Made by a program: the position numbers and the translations under genes. A model generated the notes under the pieces. That model was not told the origin of the DNA. It saw nothing but the letters and a program-made list of their open reading frames with translations, and made no database searches. From positions 62,001 through 126,000 of the forward strand of contig NZ_CP050975.2 in the NCBI RefSeq assembly GCF_012273515.2: a stretch of DNA of 64,000 nucleotides, read 5' to 3'. Below, piece after piece: positions 8,786-16,688 of the stretch (positions within the stretch are counted from its first letter, which is position 1; every line of letters begins with the position of its first letter). This DNA comes from Streptomyces sp. RPA4-2. GTDB taxonomy: Bacteria; Actinomycetota; Actinomycetes; Streptomycetales; Streptomycetaceae.

Positions 8786-8807
8786 GGGGCGCCCCGCAGG
8801 GCGCCCC
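8786..8807 (+). terminator. Hairpin terminator
   Basis: GGGGCGCCC and GGGCGCCCC form a perfect 9-base stem with a 4-base loop immediately after the small secreted protein gene; it could also serve the convergent gene at 8838. Confidence 0.7.
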
Positions 8808-8837
8808 GACGCTTGAGGACAAGGGTCCACGGGCGGT

Positions 8838-9110
8838 TCAGCGAGGTTCGTGGGCTGCCAGCCGGCAGGCGCCGTTCGCGGCGCCGCCCGGCACTCCGGC
8901 CTCGGTCAGTCCGTTCACGCAGCCCTGGAGGTCGCCGTTCACGCCACGGTGGCACGCAGACGTGACGGTGCCGGCGTCGGCACCCGCCTGTCCTGCCATC
9001 TGAGTGCAGGCGGGGATGTCCGCGTGGGCGGCGGGGGCGAGGAGAGCCGGGGTGCCGAGCGCGAGTGTCAGGCCGGTGAGGACAGCGGCGACGCGGGACG
9101 ACGTGGGCAT
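8838..9110 (-). CDS. Small secreted cysteine-containing protein
   Basis: 90 residues from ATG 9110. It begins MPTSSRVAAVLTGLTLALG and has a clear Sec signal with cut site near AHADIP. The mature part (about 60 residues) holds four cysteines (PACTQM, SACHRG, QGCVNG, GACRLA), so two disulphides are likely. The pattern of cysteines in a short extracellular protein occurs in many Streptomyces secreted proteins of unknown role. The ribosome site GCAGGT is weak. It converges on the gene at 8565. Confidence 0.6.
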   Translation of the reverse strand: MPTSSRVAAVLTGLTLALGTPALLAPAAHADIPACTQMAGQAGADAGTVTSACHRGVNGDLQGCVNGLTEAGVPGGAANGACRLAAHEPR

Positions 9111-9692
9111 GGGGCGTACCTGCTTTCCGGGATTGTCACGCGGCCCGGTCCCGGCGGTGAACCGTGCGGGAAGGACGCCGAGCGGTGCTCGGCGAGGGCT
9201 CGCCCACGGCCTCCGCTCTCGGAGCGGCCGCATGGGAACAGCCGCGGGATGGATACGCGGCCTCTGGCGGGGCGGACACCACCGCAGGGTGCTGCGGAGG
9301 CGCACCTCCCGGTGCTTCCACCGTACGACGGGGGGCGTCTTGTCACGAGCCGATCAGCTCCGCCGCCGGCCGGCCTGCGGCCCCACAACCCACTGCCGGT
9401 GGCCGACATTGCCGGCCTCGCGTCGGCGCACGGCCCTGCTCGTTCCGGGGCGCGGCGACGGACCTGGTGCCCAGCCCGTCCGCTTCGACATCAGCAGCCG
9501 GCATCTCGCCGAGTACCTCTACTGGCTCATTTACATGTGTCCGGCTGACGCCTGGGCCGTGACCCGGTGCGGCATCGCACTCGTTCCCCGTCATCCGTGC
9601 CTGCTCAGAAAGGGCGCGGATGACCGATGACTTTTCGCGTCACTCCTTGTCTGCAGTGCGACAACCCGCAAGAGCGAGCCAGGGAGCACAAA
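9111..9692. other. Intergenic stretch, nothing supported
   Basis: Long frames on both strands here are unsupported by start sites, family or a consistent codon pattern. It carries the promoters of the divergent genes at its ends. Confidence 0.35.
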
Positions 9693-10136
9693 GTGACCGC
9701 AGAACGGACGACGGCCGAGCGTTTCTCCTACACGTCGGAACGGACGTTGGAAGCCCCTGTGGCGGGGGTCTGGAGTGCCTGGACCATCGCGGAGTCCTAC
9801 GCGCAGTGGTCCTATGCGGCCCCCGGGTCCGTCGAGATGGACGTACGGCCGGGCGGGGCGTGGAAGGCGACGGTGGTCACCCCGGACGGCGGCCGGTTCC
9901 CGCTGACCGGCTCCTACTCCGAGGTCGATGAGAATCAGCGTCTGGTGATCGGCATGGACGTACCGGGGAAGGACGAACCGGCAGTCATGACCGTCGAGTT
10001 CGTCGAGCAGGGTGCTCACCGGACACGCGTCGTGGTGAGCCAGACCTGCGACACCGCCGACGAGCGGGACTCCGCCGAGCAGGGCACCACCATGCTCCTG
10101 GACAGCTTGACGGCCTTCCTCAAGACCGCGACCTGA
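9693..10136 (+). CDS. SRPBCC/AHSA1-type lipid-binding-fold protein
   Basis: 147 residues from GTG 9693, preceded by AGGGAG; an ATG 22 codons earlier has no ribosome site. The sequence FSYTSERTLEAPVAGVWSAW then SYAQWSYAAPGS, VRPGGAWKAT and GRFPLTGSYSEVDENQRLV matches the activator-of-Hsp90-ATPase-like START superfamily, which forms a helix-grip cavity for hydrophobic ligands. Many are stress or antibiotic-resistance proteins; a specific ligand cannot be predicted. Cytoplasmic; single gene. Confidence 0.78.
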   Translation: MTAERTTAERFSYTSERTLEAPVAGVWSAWTIAESYAQWSYAAPGSVEMDVRPGGAWKATVVTPDGGRFPLTGSYSEVDENQRLVIGMDVPGKDEPAVMTVEFVEQGAHRTRVVVSQTCDTADERDSAEQGTTMLLDSLTAFLKTAT

Positions 10137-10202
10137 CGCACCGCAGGGCCCAGCGCCGGCGCTGTGGTCGGCGGGCAGGGGCGGCCGCTCACCCACGCGC
10201 CA

Positions 10203-10289
10203 CTAGGGCGTGTTGCGAAAGTCCCGTCTGCCTCGCGACGCCTGGCACGCCCTCCGGGCGGACGACGGGACTTTCGCAACACGCCCTAG
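10203..10289. repeat. 87-bp inverted-repeat element (MITE-like), copy 1
   Basis: Perfect 26-base terminal inverted repeats, 10203-10228 and 10264-10289, each containing GTGTTGCGAAAGTCCCG and bounded by CTAG, around a 35-base centre. It contains no gene. A second, diverged copy is at 37936-37998. The size and perfect arms are those of a miniature transposable element mobilised in trans, or of a transposon end pair. Confidence 0.7.
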
Positions 10290-10315
10290 CGCGACGACAA
10301 CGTGGATTCGACCCG

Positions 10316-10470
10316 TTGAATTCGACAACCCCGCCCCGCCACCCGCTCCTCCCCCGCCTGCTGTTCGTCCTCGACGACACCGGTCCGGCCGGTATCGCCA
10401 CCCGTATCGACGTCCTCCGCGCCACCGGATCCAATCCGGCGCTCTCCAGCTTCCACGGCGCTTGTCCCTC
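10316..10470 (+). pseudogene. Possible replication-relaxation protein tail, relic
   Basis: The frame reads PLLPRLLFVLDDTGPAGIAT then RIDVLRATGSNPALSSF. This resembles the C-terminal region of plasmid replication-relaxation family proteins of actinomycetes (LLFVLDGTGPAG, from memory). There is no start, no N-terminal domain and the flank is the inverted-repeat element, so it is a fragment of an old integrated element. Confidence 0.35.
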
Positions 10471-10480
10471 TCCGCACGAA

Positions 10481-10517
10481 GGCCCCGCCCCCCGAATTCG
10501 CCGGAAGAGGCGGGGCC
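10481..10517 (-). terminator. Hairpin terminator
   Basis: GGCCCCGCC (10481-10489) pairs with GGCGGGGCC (10509-10517). It sits 18 bases beyond the stop of the minus-strand gene 10535-11014. Confidence 0.6.
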
Positions 10518-10534
10518 GCCCTGCAGAAGGGGGA

Positions 10535-11014
10535 TCAGCCGACGTGGTACACGGTGACGGTCACGGATCCGTCCGGGCCGGGGACGGTGTACGCGCCGGG
10601 ACCGTGGAAGGGCTCGCAGCCCTGGGCGAGGACGTCGTCGGCGTTGATGCCCGTGTCGTCCTCACCGACATAGGCACACACCTCGCTGATGAAATGGTCC
10701 GCGAACCTGTGCGTGAAGCCGGCCTCCGGATAGCGCGGCACGGTGGGGGTGTTGATGTCCAGATCCGGATGCTCCCACAGGGTGGTCTCCCGCAGGCCGT
10801 CATCCTTCACGACGACCCGTCCGTAGGGTTCCGGCAGGTCGTTGTTGTCCTTCTCCTGCGGGTTGGAGAACTCGATCGAGTAGGTGACGAGCCCACCGGG
10901 ATACCGGGCCTGAGCAGCGGACTGCGCCTGAGCCGATCCGGCACTCACCACACCGGCCAGCAACAGGGCCGTCGAGGCGAGGGCCGCCAACCGGCCCATG
11001 GACGTAGGACGCAT
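10535..11014 (-). CDS. Secreted hypothetical protein
   Basis: 159 residues from ATG 11014 with AAAGGGGAT upstream. The start MRPTSMGRLAALASTALLLA and cut region GSAQAQS form a Sec signal peptide. The mature protein is acidic, with two cysteines (SEVCAYVG, AQGCEPF) about 30 residues apart and a C-terminal strand-rich part (GSVTVTVYHVG). No known domain is recognised. Single gene with its own terminator. Confidence 0.6.
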   Translation of the reverse strand: MRPTSMGRLAALASTALLLAGVVSAGSAQAQSAAQARYPGGLVTYSIEFSNPQEKDNNDLPEPYGRVVVKDDGLRETTLWEHPDLDINTPTVPRYPEAGFTHRFADHFISEVCAYVGEDDTGINADDVLAQGCEPFHGPGAYTVPGPDGSVTVTVYHVG

Positions 11015-11290
11015 CCCTGATCCCCTTTCACTCAAAGTAGCCGATTGGCTACGCACCGAAGATAGGCGGGGGATACGGCCTCGCGGCATGTGCACCGGGC
11101 AAACCACTCAGGCGTATGACCCAGAAGCTCTCCCACCACGGCCAGTACGCGGGGCGCCAACCCCCGGCAGCAGAAGGGGGATCTGCGGCCGGGGCGGGCG
11201 GGCGAACCGGAGTGGGACGGTTCTTCCGGCACTCGGATGTGTCTCACCTGCTGGTGCCGTCGTTCCAGGAGCCGGTTCGGTCTGTCCGTC

Positions 11291-11731
11291 TCAGCGCAGT
11301 TGCTCGGCCAGTCCGACGATGATGCCTTCCGGGCCGCGGAGGTAGCAGAGCAGATAGCTGTCCTCGAACCGGGCGATCTCGCCGACGAGTTCGGCGCCGT
11401 GAGGGCGCAGGCGGGCAACGGTGTCCTCGATGTCGTCGACGGCGAACATGACGCGGTGCGTGCCCAGGATGTTGTGCGGCCGGTTGCGCGGCCCGGCGCC
11501 GATCACCGCGGGGCTGCGGTACTTCGCCAGCTCGAGCCGGCTGTGACCGTCCGGGGTCCGGACCATCGCGATGTCACAGTGGACGCCGTCGAGTCCGGTG
11601 CACCGGTCGGCGAAGAGGCCCTCGACCTCCGCCCTGCCCTCCAGCTCCATACCGAGTTCCACGAAGAACGCGATGGCGGCGTCCATGTCCTCGACGACGA
11701 TGCCGACGTTGTCCATCCGCTGAATCGCCAT
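11291..11731 (-). CDS. VOC/glyoxalase-superfamily protein
   Basis: 146 residues from ATG 11731 with AAGGAGAAG upstream. Two babab units of the vicinal-oxygen-chelate fold are visible: MDNVGIVVEDMDAAIAFFVE with LGMELEGRAEV in the first half, and HRVMFAVDDIEDTVARLRPHG with YLLCYLRGPEGIIVGLAEQL in the second, where the last Glu of the family's metal site is in PEGIIV. Such proteins are metal-dependent lyases, dioxygenases or antibiotic-binding resistance proteins; the substrate is unknown. Cytoplasmic and monocistronic. Confidence 0.82.
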   Translation of the reverse strand: MAIQRMDNVGIVVEDMDAAIAFFVELGMELEGRAEVEGLFADRCTGLDGVHCDIAMVRTPDGHSRLELAKYRSPAVIGAGPRNRPHNILGTHRVMFAVDDIEDTVARLRPHGAELVGEIARFEDSYLLCYLRGPEGIIVGLAEQLR

Positions 11732-12182
11732 GCTGGCTTCTCCTTCTTCCTCGTGCGGCCGGTGGTGGCCACTGATGTCCCTGGGACGGAGCCGGTGGCA
11801 CGTTCTCGACATCCGCGGACCGCCGTACAGGCAGCGCCGTCCTCGCGCAGCGCGGCATGGAGAAGGAGCCGGAACGGGTGCGGGCGGCCCGTGCGCAGCG
11901 CACCCCCACCGCCGCTTGCCCCATGTACCCGGACGGCAGTGAGGACCTTGGTGACCATCGGTCAATGCAATGCGTTCACGGCATAGGCTCGCTGCCAGAG
12001 CAGCGGATCGCATGAAGAAACATCCCCCATAGGACTTTTGGCGCTGATTCTCCGGTATGAAAGAGAGTTCACGAAATCGTCCTACCCGGCCGTTCCGTTT
12101 CCGCGCGGGAGGGTCTTCGGTCCGCGTCCGGCGGCTGTGCTGAGCCTGCTGACGGACGTGTCTTTCGAGGGGAGCGAGTGGG
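11732..12182. other. Intergenic stretch between divergent genes
   Basis: No gene supported. A TTG-started frame at 12038 just upstream of the ATP-grasp gene was considered as a precursor peptide but its codons lack G/C third-position bias. Confidence 0.35.
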
Positions 12183-13058
12183 ATGACCGACCAGGGGAAG
12201 CCGTCCGGGGCCGCGGACGGCAGGTCCCGGCCCCTTCGGCGGAACTTCATCGCGAGCATGGAGCGAGCCGCCGCCCGCAGCGGGGCTGAGCTGCGGTGGC
12301 ACTCGGAGCGCTGGGTGGCGGAGTTGCGCAGGAACGGGCGCAGACGTCATGTCGTCGGGTACAACTTTCCCATCAATGACGCGTCGTCGGCGTTCATGGC
12401 CTCCGACAAAGTGGCCACGTCCGTACTGTTGTCGGATGCCGGCGTGCCCAACGTCCCGCACAGCCTTCTGCGGCTGCGGCCGGACGACTCCGTGGCGGAT
12501 GTGGTCGCCCGCCTGCCCTTGCCGGCCGTCGTCAAGCCGCTGAGCTCCAGTGGCGGGCGTGACGTGCACAGAGCGGGGACTCCGGTCCAACTGTTCGACA
12601 CGTTGGGCGCCTTGGCCACGCGGCACCCGGCATTGACGGTCTGCCCGTGGGTGCCCATCCGTCATGAGTACCGGGTGATCACACTCAAGGGCCGAACCGA
12701 GCTCGTCTTCGAGAAACGCTCCTCGGATCCGTCCACCGGACCCGCCTCCACGAGCTGGGACGACCCCGCCGAGTGGCGGCACAACCTCAAGCTCGGCGCA
12801 TCCGCGGTGCTCCTGGACGAGCCCGAGCTGTGCGTCGTGCTCGGCGGCCTGGCGCGGCGGGCGATGTGTGCCCTGGGCCTGAATTTCGGGTCGGTCGACA
12901 TCCTGGACGTCCTCGGAGACCTCTCCGTGATCGAGGTCAACAGCGGGGTGTGCCTGGAGCGTTTCAGCAGACAGGACGACGATTGCCACGCGGCCGCGGA
13001 GCGGGTGTACGCAGCCGCCGTCGCGGCGTGCTTCGCCCCCGACGAGGGGGAAGACTGA
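12183..13058 (+). CDS. ATP-grasp enzyme, RimK-like
   Basis: 291 residues from ATG 12183, with GGGGAGCGAGTGGG upstream. After an N-terminal 80 residues, the ATP-grasp domain is recognisable: SDKVATSVLLSDAGVPNVPH, LPAVVKPLSSSGGRDV (ATP-binding Lys and glycine loop), EYRVITLKGRTELVFEK, and the metal-binding end GSVDILDVLGDLSVIEVNSG (Asp and Glu-x-Asn). This family ligates a carboxylate to an amine or thiol through an acylphosphate; RimK relatives add amino acids or make ester and amide links in ribosomal peptides. No precursor peptide or partner enzyme is recognised nearby, so the substrate is unknown. Confidence 0.78.
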   Translation: MTDQGKPSGAADGRSRPLRRNFIASMERAAARSGAELRWHSERWVAELRRNGRRRHVVGYNFPINDASSAFMASDKVATSVLLSDAGVPNVPHSLLRLRPDDSVADVVARLPLPAVVKPLSSSGGRDVHRAGTPVQLFDTLGALATRHPALTVCPWVPIRHEYRVITLKGRTELVFEKRSSDPSTGPASTSWDDPAEWRHNLKLGASAVLLDEPELCVVLGGLARRAMCALGLNFGSVDILDVLGDLSVIEVNSGVCLERFSRQDDDCHAAAERVYAAAVAACFAPDEGED

Positions 13059-13130
13059 TGCGACGCCACCGCGGTGGGACCCGCTTCGGTTGCCCGGCCC
13101 GGTGCCTCGCGCTCTCGCGTGTCGGGCGAT

Positions 13131-13538
13131 TCACTCGCTTTCCACGAGTGTCCGGATGACCGTGCGCCATCGCTCGGCGATCTCCTCCCCATCGTCTTCG
13201 GCCATCCGCGGCAGCGGGCACAAGGCCGGGTGGCCGGCGTACACGCAGAGTCGGTCCACGATGAAGAAGGCCGGGGTACGGCGGCGGCGCATGGACGCCC
13301 ACGCGGTGTGGGTCTCCTCGACCAGCCCGCGGTCGCCCGTACGCAGGCCGTGCACCAGGGCGGCCGTCCACTCGCGCCACCCGGGGGAGCCGGCACAGGC
13401 TTCGACCACGGACGCGGTCTCTGCGGCGACACGACGGAAAGCCGTGTCATCACCCGCGAACCGGAGGGCCTTGGCTGCCAGGGAGGTACGCAGATCGAAC
13501 CAGGATCCGTATCGGCCCGGATCGCATGCGTCCTGCAC
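13131..13538 (-). CDS. Hypothetical protein
   Basis: 135 residues from GTG 13538; a GGAG lies about 14 bases upstream, so the start is uncertain. The protein is helical with repeated short charged helices (WREWTAALVHGLRTGDRGLV). No domain or motif is recognised, and there is no signal or membrane segment. It converges on the ATP-grasp gene; nothing indicates cooperation. Confidence 0.5.
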   Translation of the reverse strand: MQDACDPGRYGSWFDLRTSLAAKALRFAGDDTAFRRVAAETASVVEACAGSPGWREWTAALVHGLRTGDRGLVEETHTAWASMRRRRTPAFFIVDRLCVYAGHPALCPLPRMAEDDGEEIAERWRTVIRTLVESE

Positions 13539-13720
13539 AGTCCGGCGGCCGGCTCCAGCATGTCCAAGCGCCGATGAGGGGCGGGGCGGTGGTGGCTTCG
13601 GCGCAGGCGGGGATGGTCCCCGGGCTCGGTCACGTGGTCACGGCGGTGAAGGCTGCTCCCCCATGGCGTCGGCGGCGGCGTGACCGGACCTCTTCGCGCT
13701 GCCGACGTGTTCTCGGCGTC

Positions 13721-14830
13721 TCATCGAACGGCTCGTCCGTGAAGCGTCGGAAGAACCTTCTCGGCGATGCCGAGGAGAGCGCTGTCGTCCGGGAGAGCTC
13801 CGGACGTGCTCCACACGGTGGTGTCGTAGTAGCCGCCCCGGTCATCACGCTCGAAGGCCACGGACAGCGTCCTGGCCAGCGGGCCTTGTCCGACCGGTCC
13901 GCCGGATCCGCCGGATCCGTCACTCCCGAGATTGATCTCGATCTTCATCGTGTGATCCGAGGAGAGGACCGCGGGCCGGCCGAGGACCGTAAGGGCCTTG
14001 ATGTCCCTCTCGTTCCCGAACTTCATCAGCTTCACGTACTGGTCGGTCGACATCTTGTTGTAAGTGGCCGAGACATTCACGGTGTACGTGTCGAACGCGA
14101 CCTCGGCCTCCGGCTGGGCGACCTTCCCGTCGGTCAGCGGAGCGGTGTTGCTGGTGCCGGAAGCAGTGGTCGCCGTCTCGCCGGGCGTTCCGAGGAGCTC
14201 GGCCAGGTCCGGCCGGTTGAGCGCCTTGCACAGCTCTTCACCGGTCACCGGCTGGGGCGTCTTCTTGTAGGCCTTCGGCAGCTCCTCGTGCCCTCCGTCC
14301 GAACACGAGGCGGGCCGCGGGGAGTTGTCGTCGGACGGCATGAAGCGTGGGGCGGCCCACAGCACGGCCGCGATCGCCCCGAACACGGCCACGGCCGCGA
14401 CGGCCTGGGCCCACGCGTTGTGCTCCTTCTCCGGAGTGTCCGGGATGGAACGCGGCTCGGTTCCGGCCTGGTCCTGGGGCTGGGCCTGGAGCGGGGGCTG
14501 AGGCTGGGCCTGGAGCGGGAGCGGGAGCGGGGGCTGAGGCTGGGTTTGGGCCTGGAGCTGAGGCTGAGGCTGGGCCTGGGCGGCAGCGTCGACCGCCGCT
14601 CCGTCTTCGGGGGCCGCAGGACTCGGGCTCCGGCGTGCGCGCAGGGCCCGGACCACCGTGTGGACACGTATCGCGGTGAACACGAGGAACACCACGCCGA
14701 GGCCGGCCGCGACCCGATCGTGGTCGCGGACGGCGAGATACATGATGCGTACGCCGAGAACCGACCCGACCGCGATGAGCAGGGGCTCGCGGACCCAGAA
14801 CGGCAGGAGACGGAGGAGGAAACCGAGCAT
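13721..14830 (-). CDS. DUF6215-type membrane protein with Pro-Gln linker
   Basis: 369 residues from ATG 14830. Two membrane segments open the protein (LLRLLPFWVREPLLIAVGSV and GLGVVFLVFTAIRVHTVVRA), followed by a cytoplasmic linker of repeated Pro-Gln/Ala-Gln (about residues 82-125), a third membrane segment (AVAAVAVFGAIAAVLWAA, about 145-162) and a soluble C-terminal domain of some 200 residues (EELCKALNRPDLAELLG..., YVKLMKFGNERDIKALTVLG). This layout is that of the Streptomyces DUF6215 family, function unknown. The linker DNA is a run of imperfect six-base repeats and may vary in length between strains. Confidence 0.7.
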   Translation of the reverse strand: MLGFLLRLLPFWVREPLLIAVGSVLGVRIMYLAVRDHDRVAAGLGVVFLVFTAIRVHTVVRALRARRSPSPAAPEDGAAVDAAAQAQPQPQLQAQTQPQPPLPLPLQAQPQPPLQAQPQDQAGTEPRSIPDTPEKEHNAWAQAVAAVAVFGAIAAVLWAAPRFMPSDDNSPRPASCSDGGHEELPKAYKKTPQPVTGEELCKALNRPDLAELLGTPGETATTASGTSNTAPLTDGKVAQPEAEVAFDTYTVNVSATYNKMSTDQYVKLMKFGNERDIKALTVLGRPAVLSSDHTMKIEINLGSDGSGGSGGPVGQGPLARTLSVAFERDDRGGYYDTTVWSTSGALPDDSALLGIAEKVLPTLHGRAVR

Positions 14831-15145
14831 CCGGCGATCTCACCACACCAAGATCACATTCGCCGTGGTGGAAGCCACAGTTCCGGGCAGGTGCAGGGGC
14901 GGGTGCTCGTCGGCGAACTGCGCGAGCGCGGCGAGCCGGTCATCACCTGTTGCCGGGCCGCCGGGCGGTCGATCGGCCGGGGGCGGATCCGGGGCCGCAG
15001 TGGTCGCAGAAGTACCTGCGTTCGTCTCGATGCGGGTGCGGACCGCCGTGGGGCGCGTGATGCGGGATCCCGGTCGGCCGGGGGTGCGGCCGTGTTGCCG
15101 TCCAGGCAGGCGCCGGTGTTCCGGAGCGGGACGGCTCGGGCCGCG

Positions 15146-15574
15146 TCAGCTGTGGTTCAGGGACCACGCGACCTGGTCCTCGTACCAGCGGGCGGCGCTC
15201 ACGCCGTGCCACGAGGTCGCTTCCTCGACCTGGTCCTCGTACCAGCGCGCGGCGCTCACGCCGTGCCACGACGCCGCCTCGTCGACCTGGTCCTCGTACC
15301 AGCGCGCGGCACTGACACCGTGCCACGACGCCGCCTCGTCGACCTGGTCCTCGTACCAGCGGGCAGCGCTCACGCCGCGCCACGAGGCAGCTTCGCCCTC
15401 GTGGTCCGCGGCCCGTACGGAGCTCACAGTGGAGGTGGCGGACACGTACTGCGTGTGCTGCACGGGCGCCGAGGTCGTGGCTGCCGACGCCGAGCCGCCG
15501 GCTCCGAGAAGGACTCCGCCGGCCAGTGCCGTGGAGGCGAGTGCGATCGAGACGCGCTTGGTCATGCTGTTCAT
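15146..15574 (-). CDS. Secreted protein of four 19-residue tandem repeats
   Basis: 142 residues from ATG 15574, chosen because AAGGA is eight bases upstream; an ATG two codons earlier is too close. Residues 1-32 are a Sec signal peptide (RVSIALASTALAGGVLLGAG, cut near ASAAT). After about 30 Ser/Thr-rich residues come four nearly identical 19-residue units with the core SWHGVSAARWYEDQV separated by DEAA, EEAT or similar, then a short tail AWSLNHS. Each unit holds two Trp, one Tyr and a balanced charge pattern. No known repeat family is recognised. It could be a surface or matrix-binding repeat or a multi-core precursor; neither is shown. Upstream is the TetR gene with shared boxes. Confidence 0.7.
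   Translation of the reverse strand: MNSMTKRVSIALASTALAGGVLLGAGGSASAATTSAPVQHTQYVSATSTVSSVRAADHEGEAASWRGVSAARWYEDQVDEAASWHGVSAARWYEDQVDEAASWHGVSAARWYEDQVEEATSWHGVSAARWYEDQVAWSLNHS
15171..15398. repeat. Four direct 57-bp repeats inside the secreted protein gene
   Basis: Units begin at 15171, 15228, 15285 and 15342, each opening with ACCTGGTCCTCGTACCAGCG. The two central units differ at only a few positions, so recent duplication or gene conversion is likely. Confidence 0.9.
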
Positions 15575-15690
15575 GGTCATTTTCCTTGCGAGACTGCCGC
15601 GGTTTCGCCGGTCTGGCGGGCGCCGCTTCTATGTGAACCGCGATCCGGAAATCCCGGGTCAGTCGGCTGGCTACAAGGTCATTCGGAGGG

Positions 15691-15832
15691 GTGCCTCACG
15701 TTCGACTCCGCTACCGTACCCGAGGAGTGCCTCATGTTTGCGGTGAGGCGCATCACAGCACGTCGGAGGGGGAGAAATTGCGATCGGAAACATGACAACA
15801 GTCGAATTCGAGGGGAGCCTCATGTTACGCTC
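15691..15832. promoter_or_regulatory. Repeated GCCTCA(T/C)GTT boxes upstream of a TetR gene
   Basis: Three copies of GTGCCTCACGTT, GTGCCTCATGTT and GAGCCTCATGTT lie near 15691, 15727 and 15815. The middle one is a palindrome, GCCTCA (15729-15734) with TGAGGC (15744-15749). The last box ends just before the TetR start. They are candidate operators for autoregulation and perhaps for the divergent secreted repeat gene. Confidence 0.45.
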
Positions 15833-15837
15833 GCGCC

Positions 15838-16533
15838 ATGAGTCACCATCACGCCCCGTCCGCGAGCGAGACACCGGCGAAGCCCCTGCGCCGTGACGCG
15901 CAGCGCAACAGGGACGCGATCGTGGCCGCCGCTCGCACCGCCTTCTCCGAGCAGGGCCTCGGGGCGTCCCTGGAGGGCGTCGCCCGCGAGGCCGGCGTCG
16001 CGATCGGCACGCTCTACCGCCACTTCCCCACCCGGCTCGACCTGGTCGAGACACTCTTCAACGCGAAGTACACGGAACTGCTCATCGCCGCGGAGGAAGC
16101 CGCGGCCATGGACGACGCCTGGGAAGGGTTCTGCCGCTACCTGGAGAAACTCTGCCAGCTGCAGGCCTGCGACCGCGCCTTCAACGACCTGGTCTCGGCA
16201 CGGCTGCCCCTTCACGTGGCCGGCCGCGAGATGTACGAACGCGCCAAGGAAATCTGCGTCCAGATCATGCGCAACGCCCAGGAACAGGGTGTCCTGCGCA
16301 GCGACGTCACCGCGCAGGACATCGCCTTCGTGATCTGGTCCCAGGCCGGGATCATCCGGGCCACCCGTGCCGTCGCCCCCACCGCCTGGCGCCGCCACCT
16401 CCACCTGATGCTCGACGCCTTCCGTACCGAGGGCGCCCACGAACTGCCCGAACCTCCTCTGACCAGCGAGCAGGTCGACGAGACCCTCGTCACTCTCGAG
16501 TGCACCGAAGGGGACTGCCGCGAGCAGTCCTGA
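15838..16533 (+). CDS. TetR/AcrR-family transcriptional regulator
   Basis: 231 residues from ATG 15838. The N-terminal HTH is classical: RNRDAIVAAARTAFSEQGLG, ASLEGVAREAGVAIGTLYRHF, residues about 22-68. The ligand domain shows DLVETLFNAKYTELL and FVIWSQAGIIRATRA. These proteins repress neighbouring genes and release DNA on binding a small molecule. Operator-like boxes stand directly upstream, so it probably controls itself and perhaps the divergent secreted protein or the enzymes at 16689 and 17485. The ligand is unknown. Confidence 0.88.
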   Translation: MSHHHAPSASETPAKPLRRDAQRNRDAIVAAARTAFSEQGLGASLEGVAREAGVAIGTLYRHFPTRLDLVETLFNAKYTELLIAAEEAAAMDDAWEGFCRYLEKLCQLQACDRAFNDLVSARLPLHVAGREMYERAKEICVQIMRNAQEQGVLRSDVTAQDIAFVIWSQAGIIRATRAVAPTAWRRHLHLMLDAFRTEGAHELPEPPLTSEQVDETLVTLECTEGDCREQS

Positions 16534-16688
16534 CCGCGAGGGACGAGGCCGCGGACAACAGCCGCGCATCACACCGCGCCGGCGCCGCGCCGGACCGGTA
16601 CCTCGGCCGACCGGGCCGCGCGACACCATGCCGCACCCTCCAGCGCGCCCCCTATGCGCTGTTCCCGTAAGCGGGGACGCCTCCCGGC

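Noticed and set aside
12038..12289. TTG-started small frame before the ATP-grasp gene, considered as a precursor peptide
   Set aside because: Codons lack the G/C third-position bias of neighbouring genes, and no motif of known ATP-grasp-modified peptides is present.
14440..14590. Six-base repeat array in the DUF6215 gene as a non-coding satellite
   Set aside because: It encodes the Pro-Gln linker of the protein in frame, so it is explained as coding.
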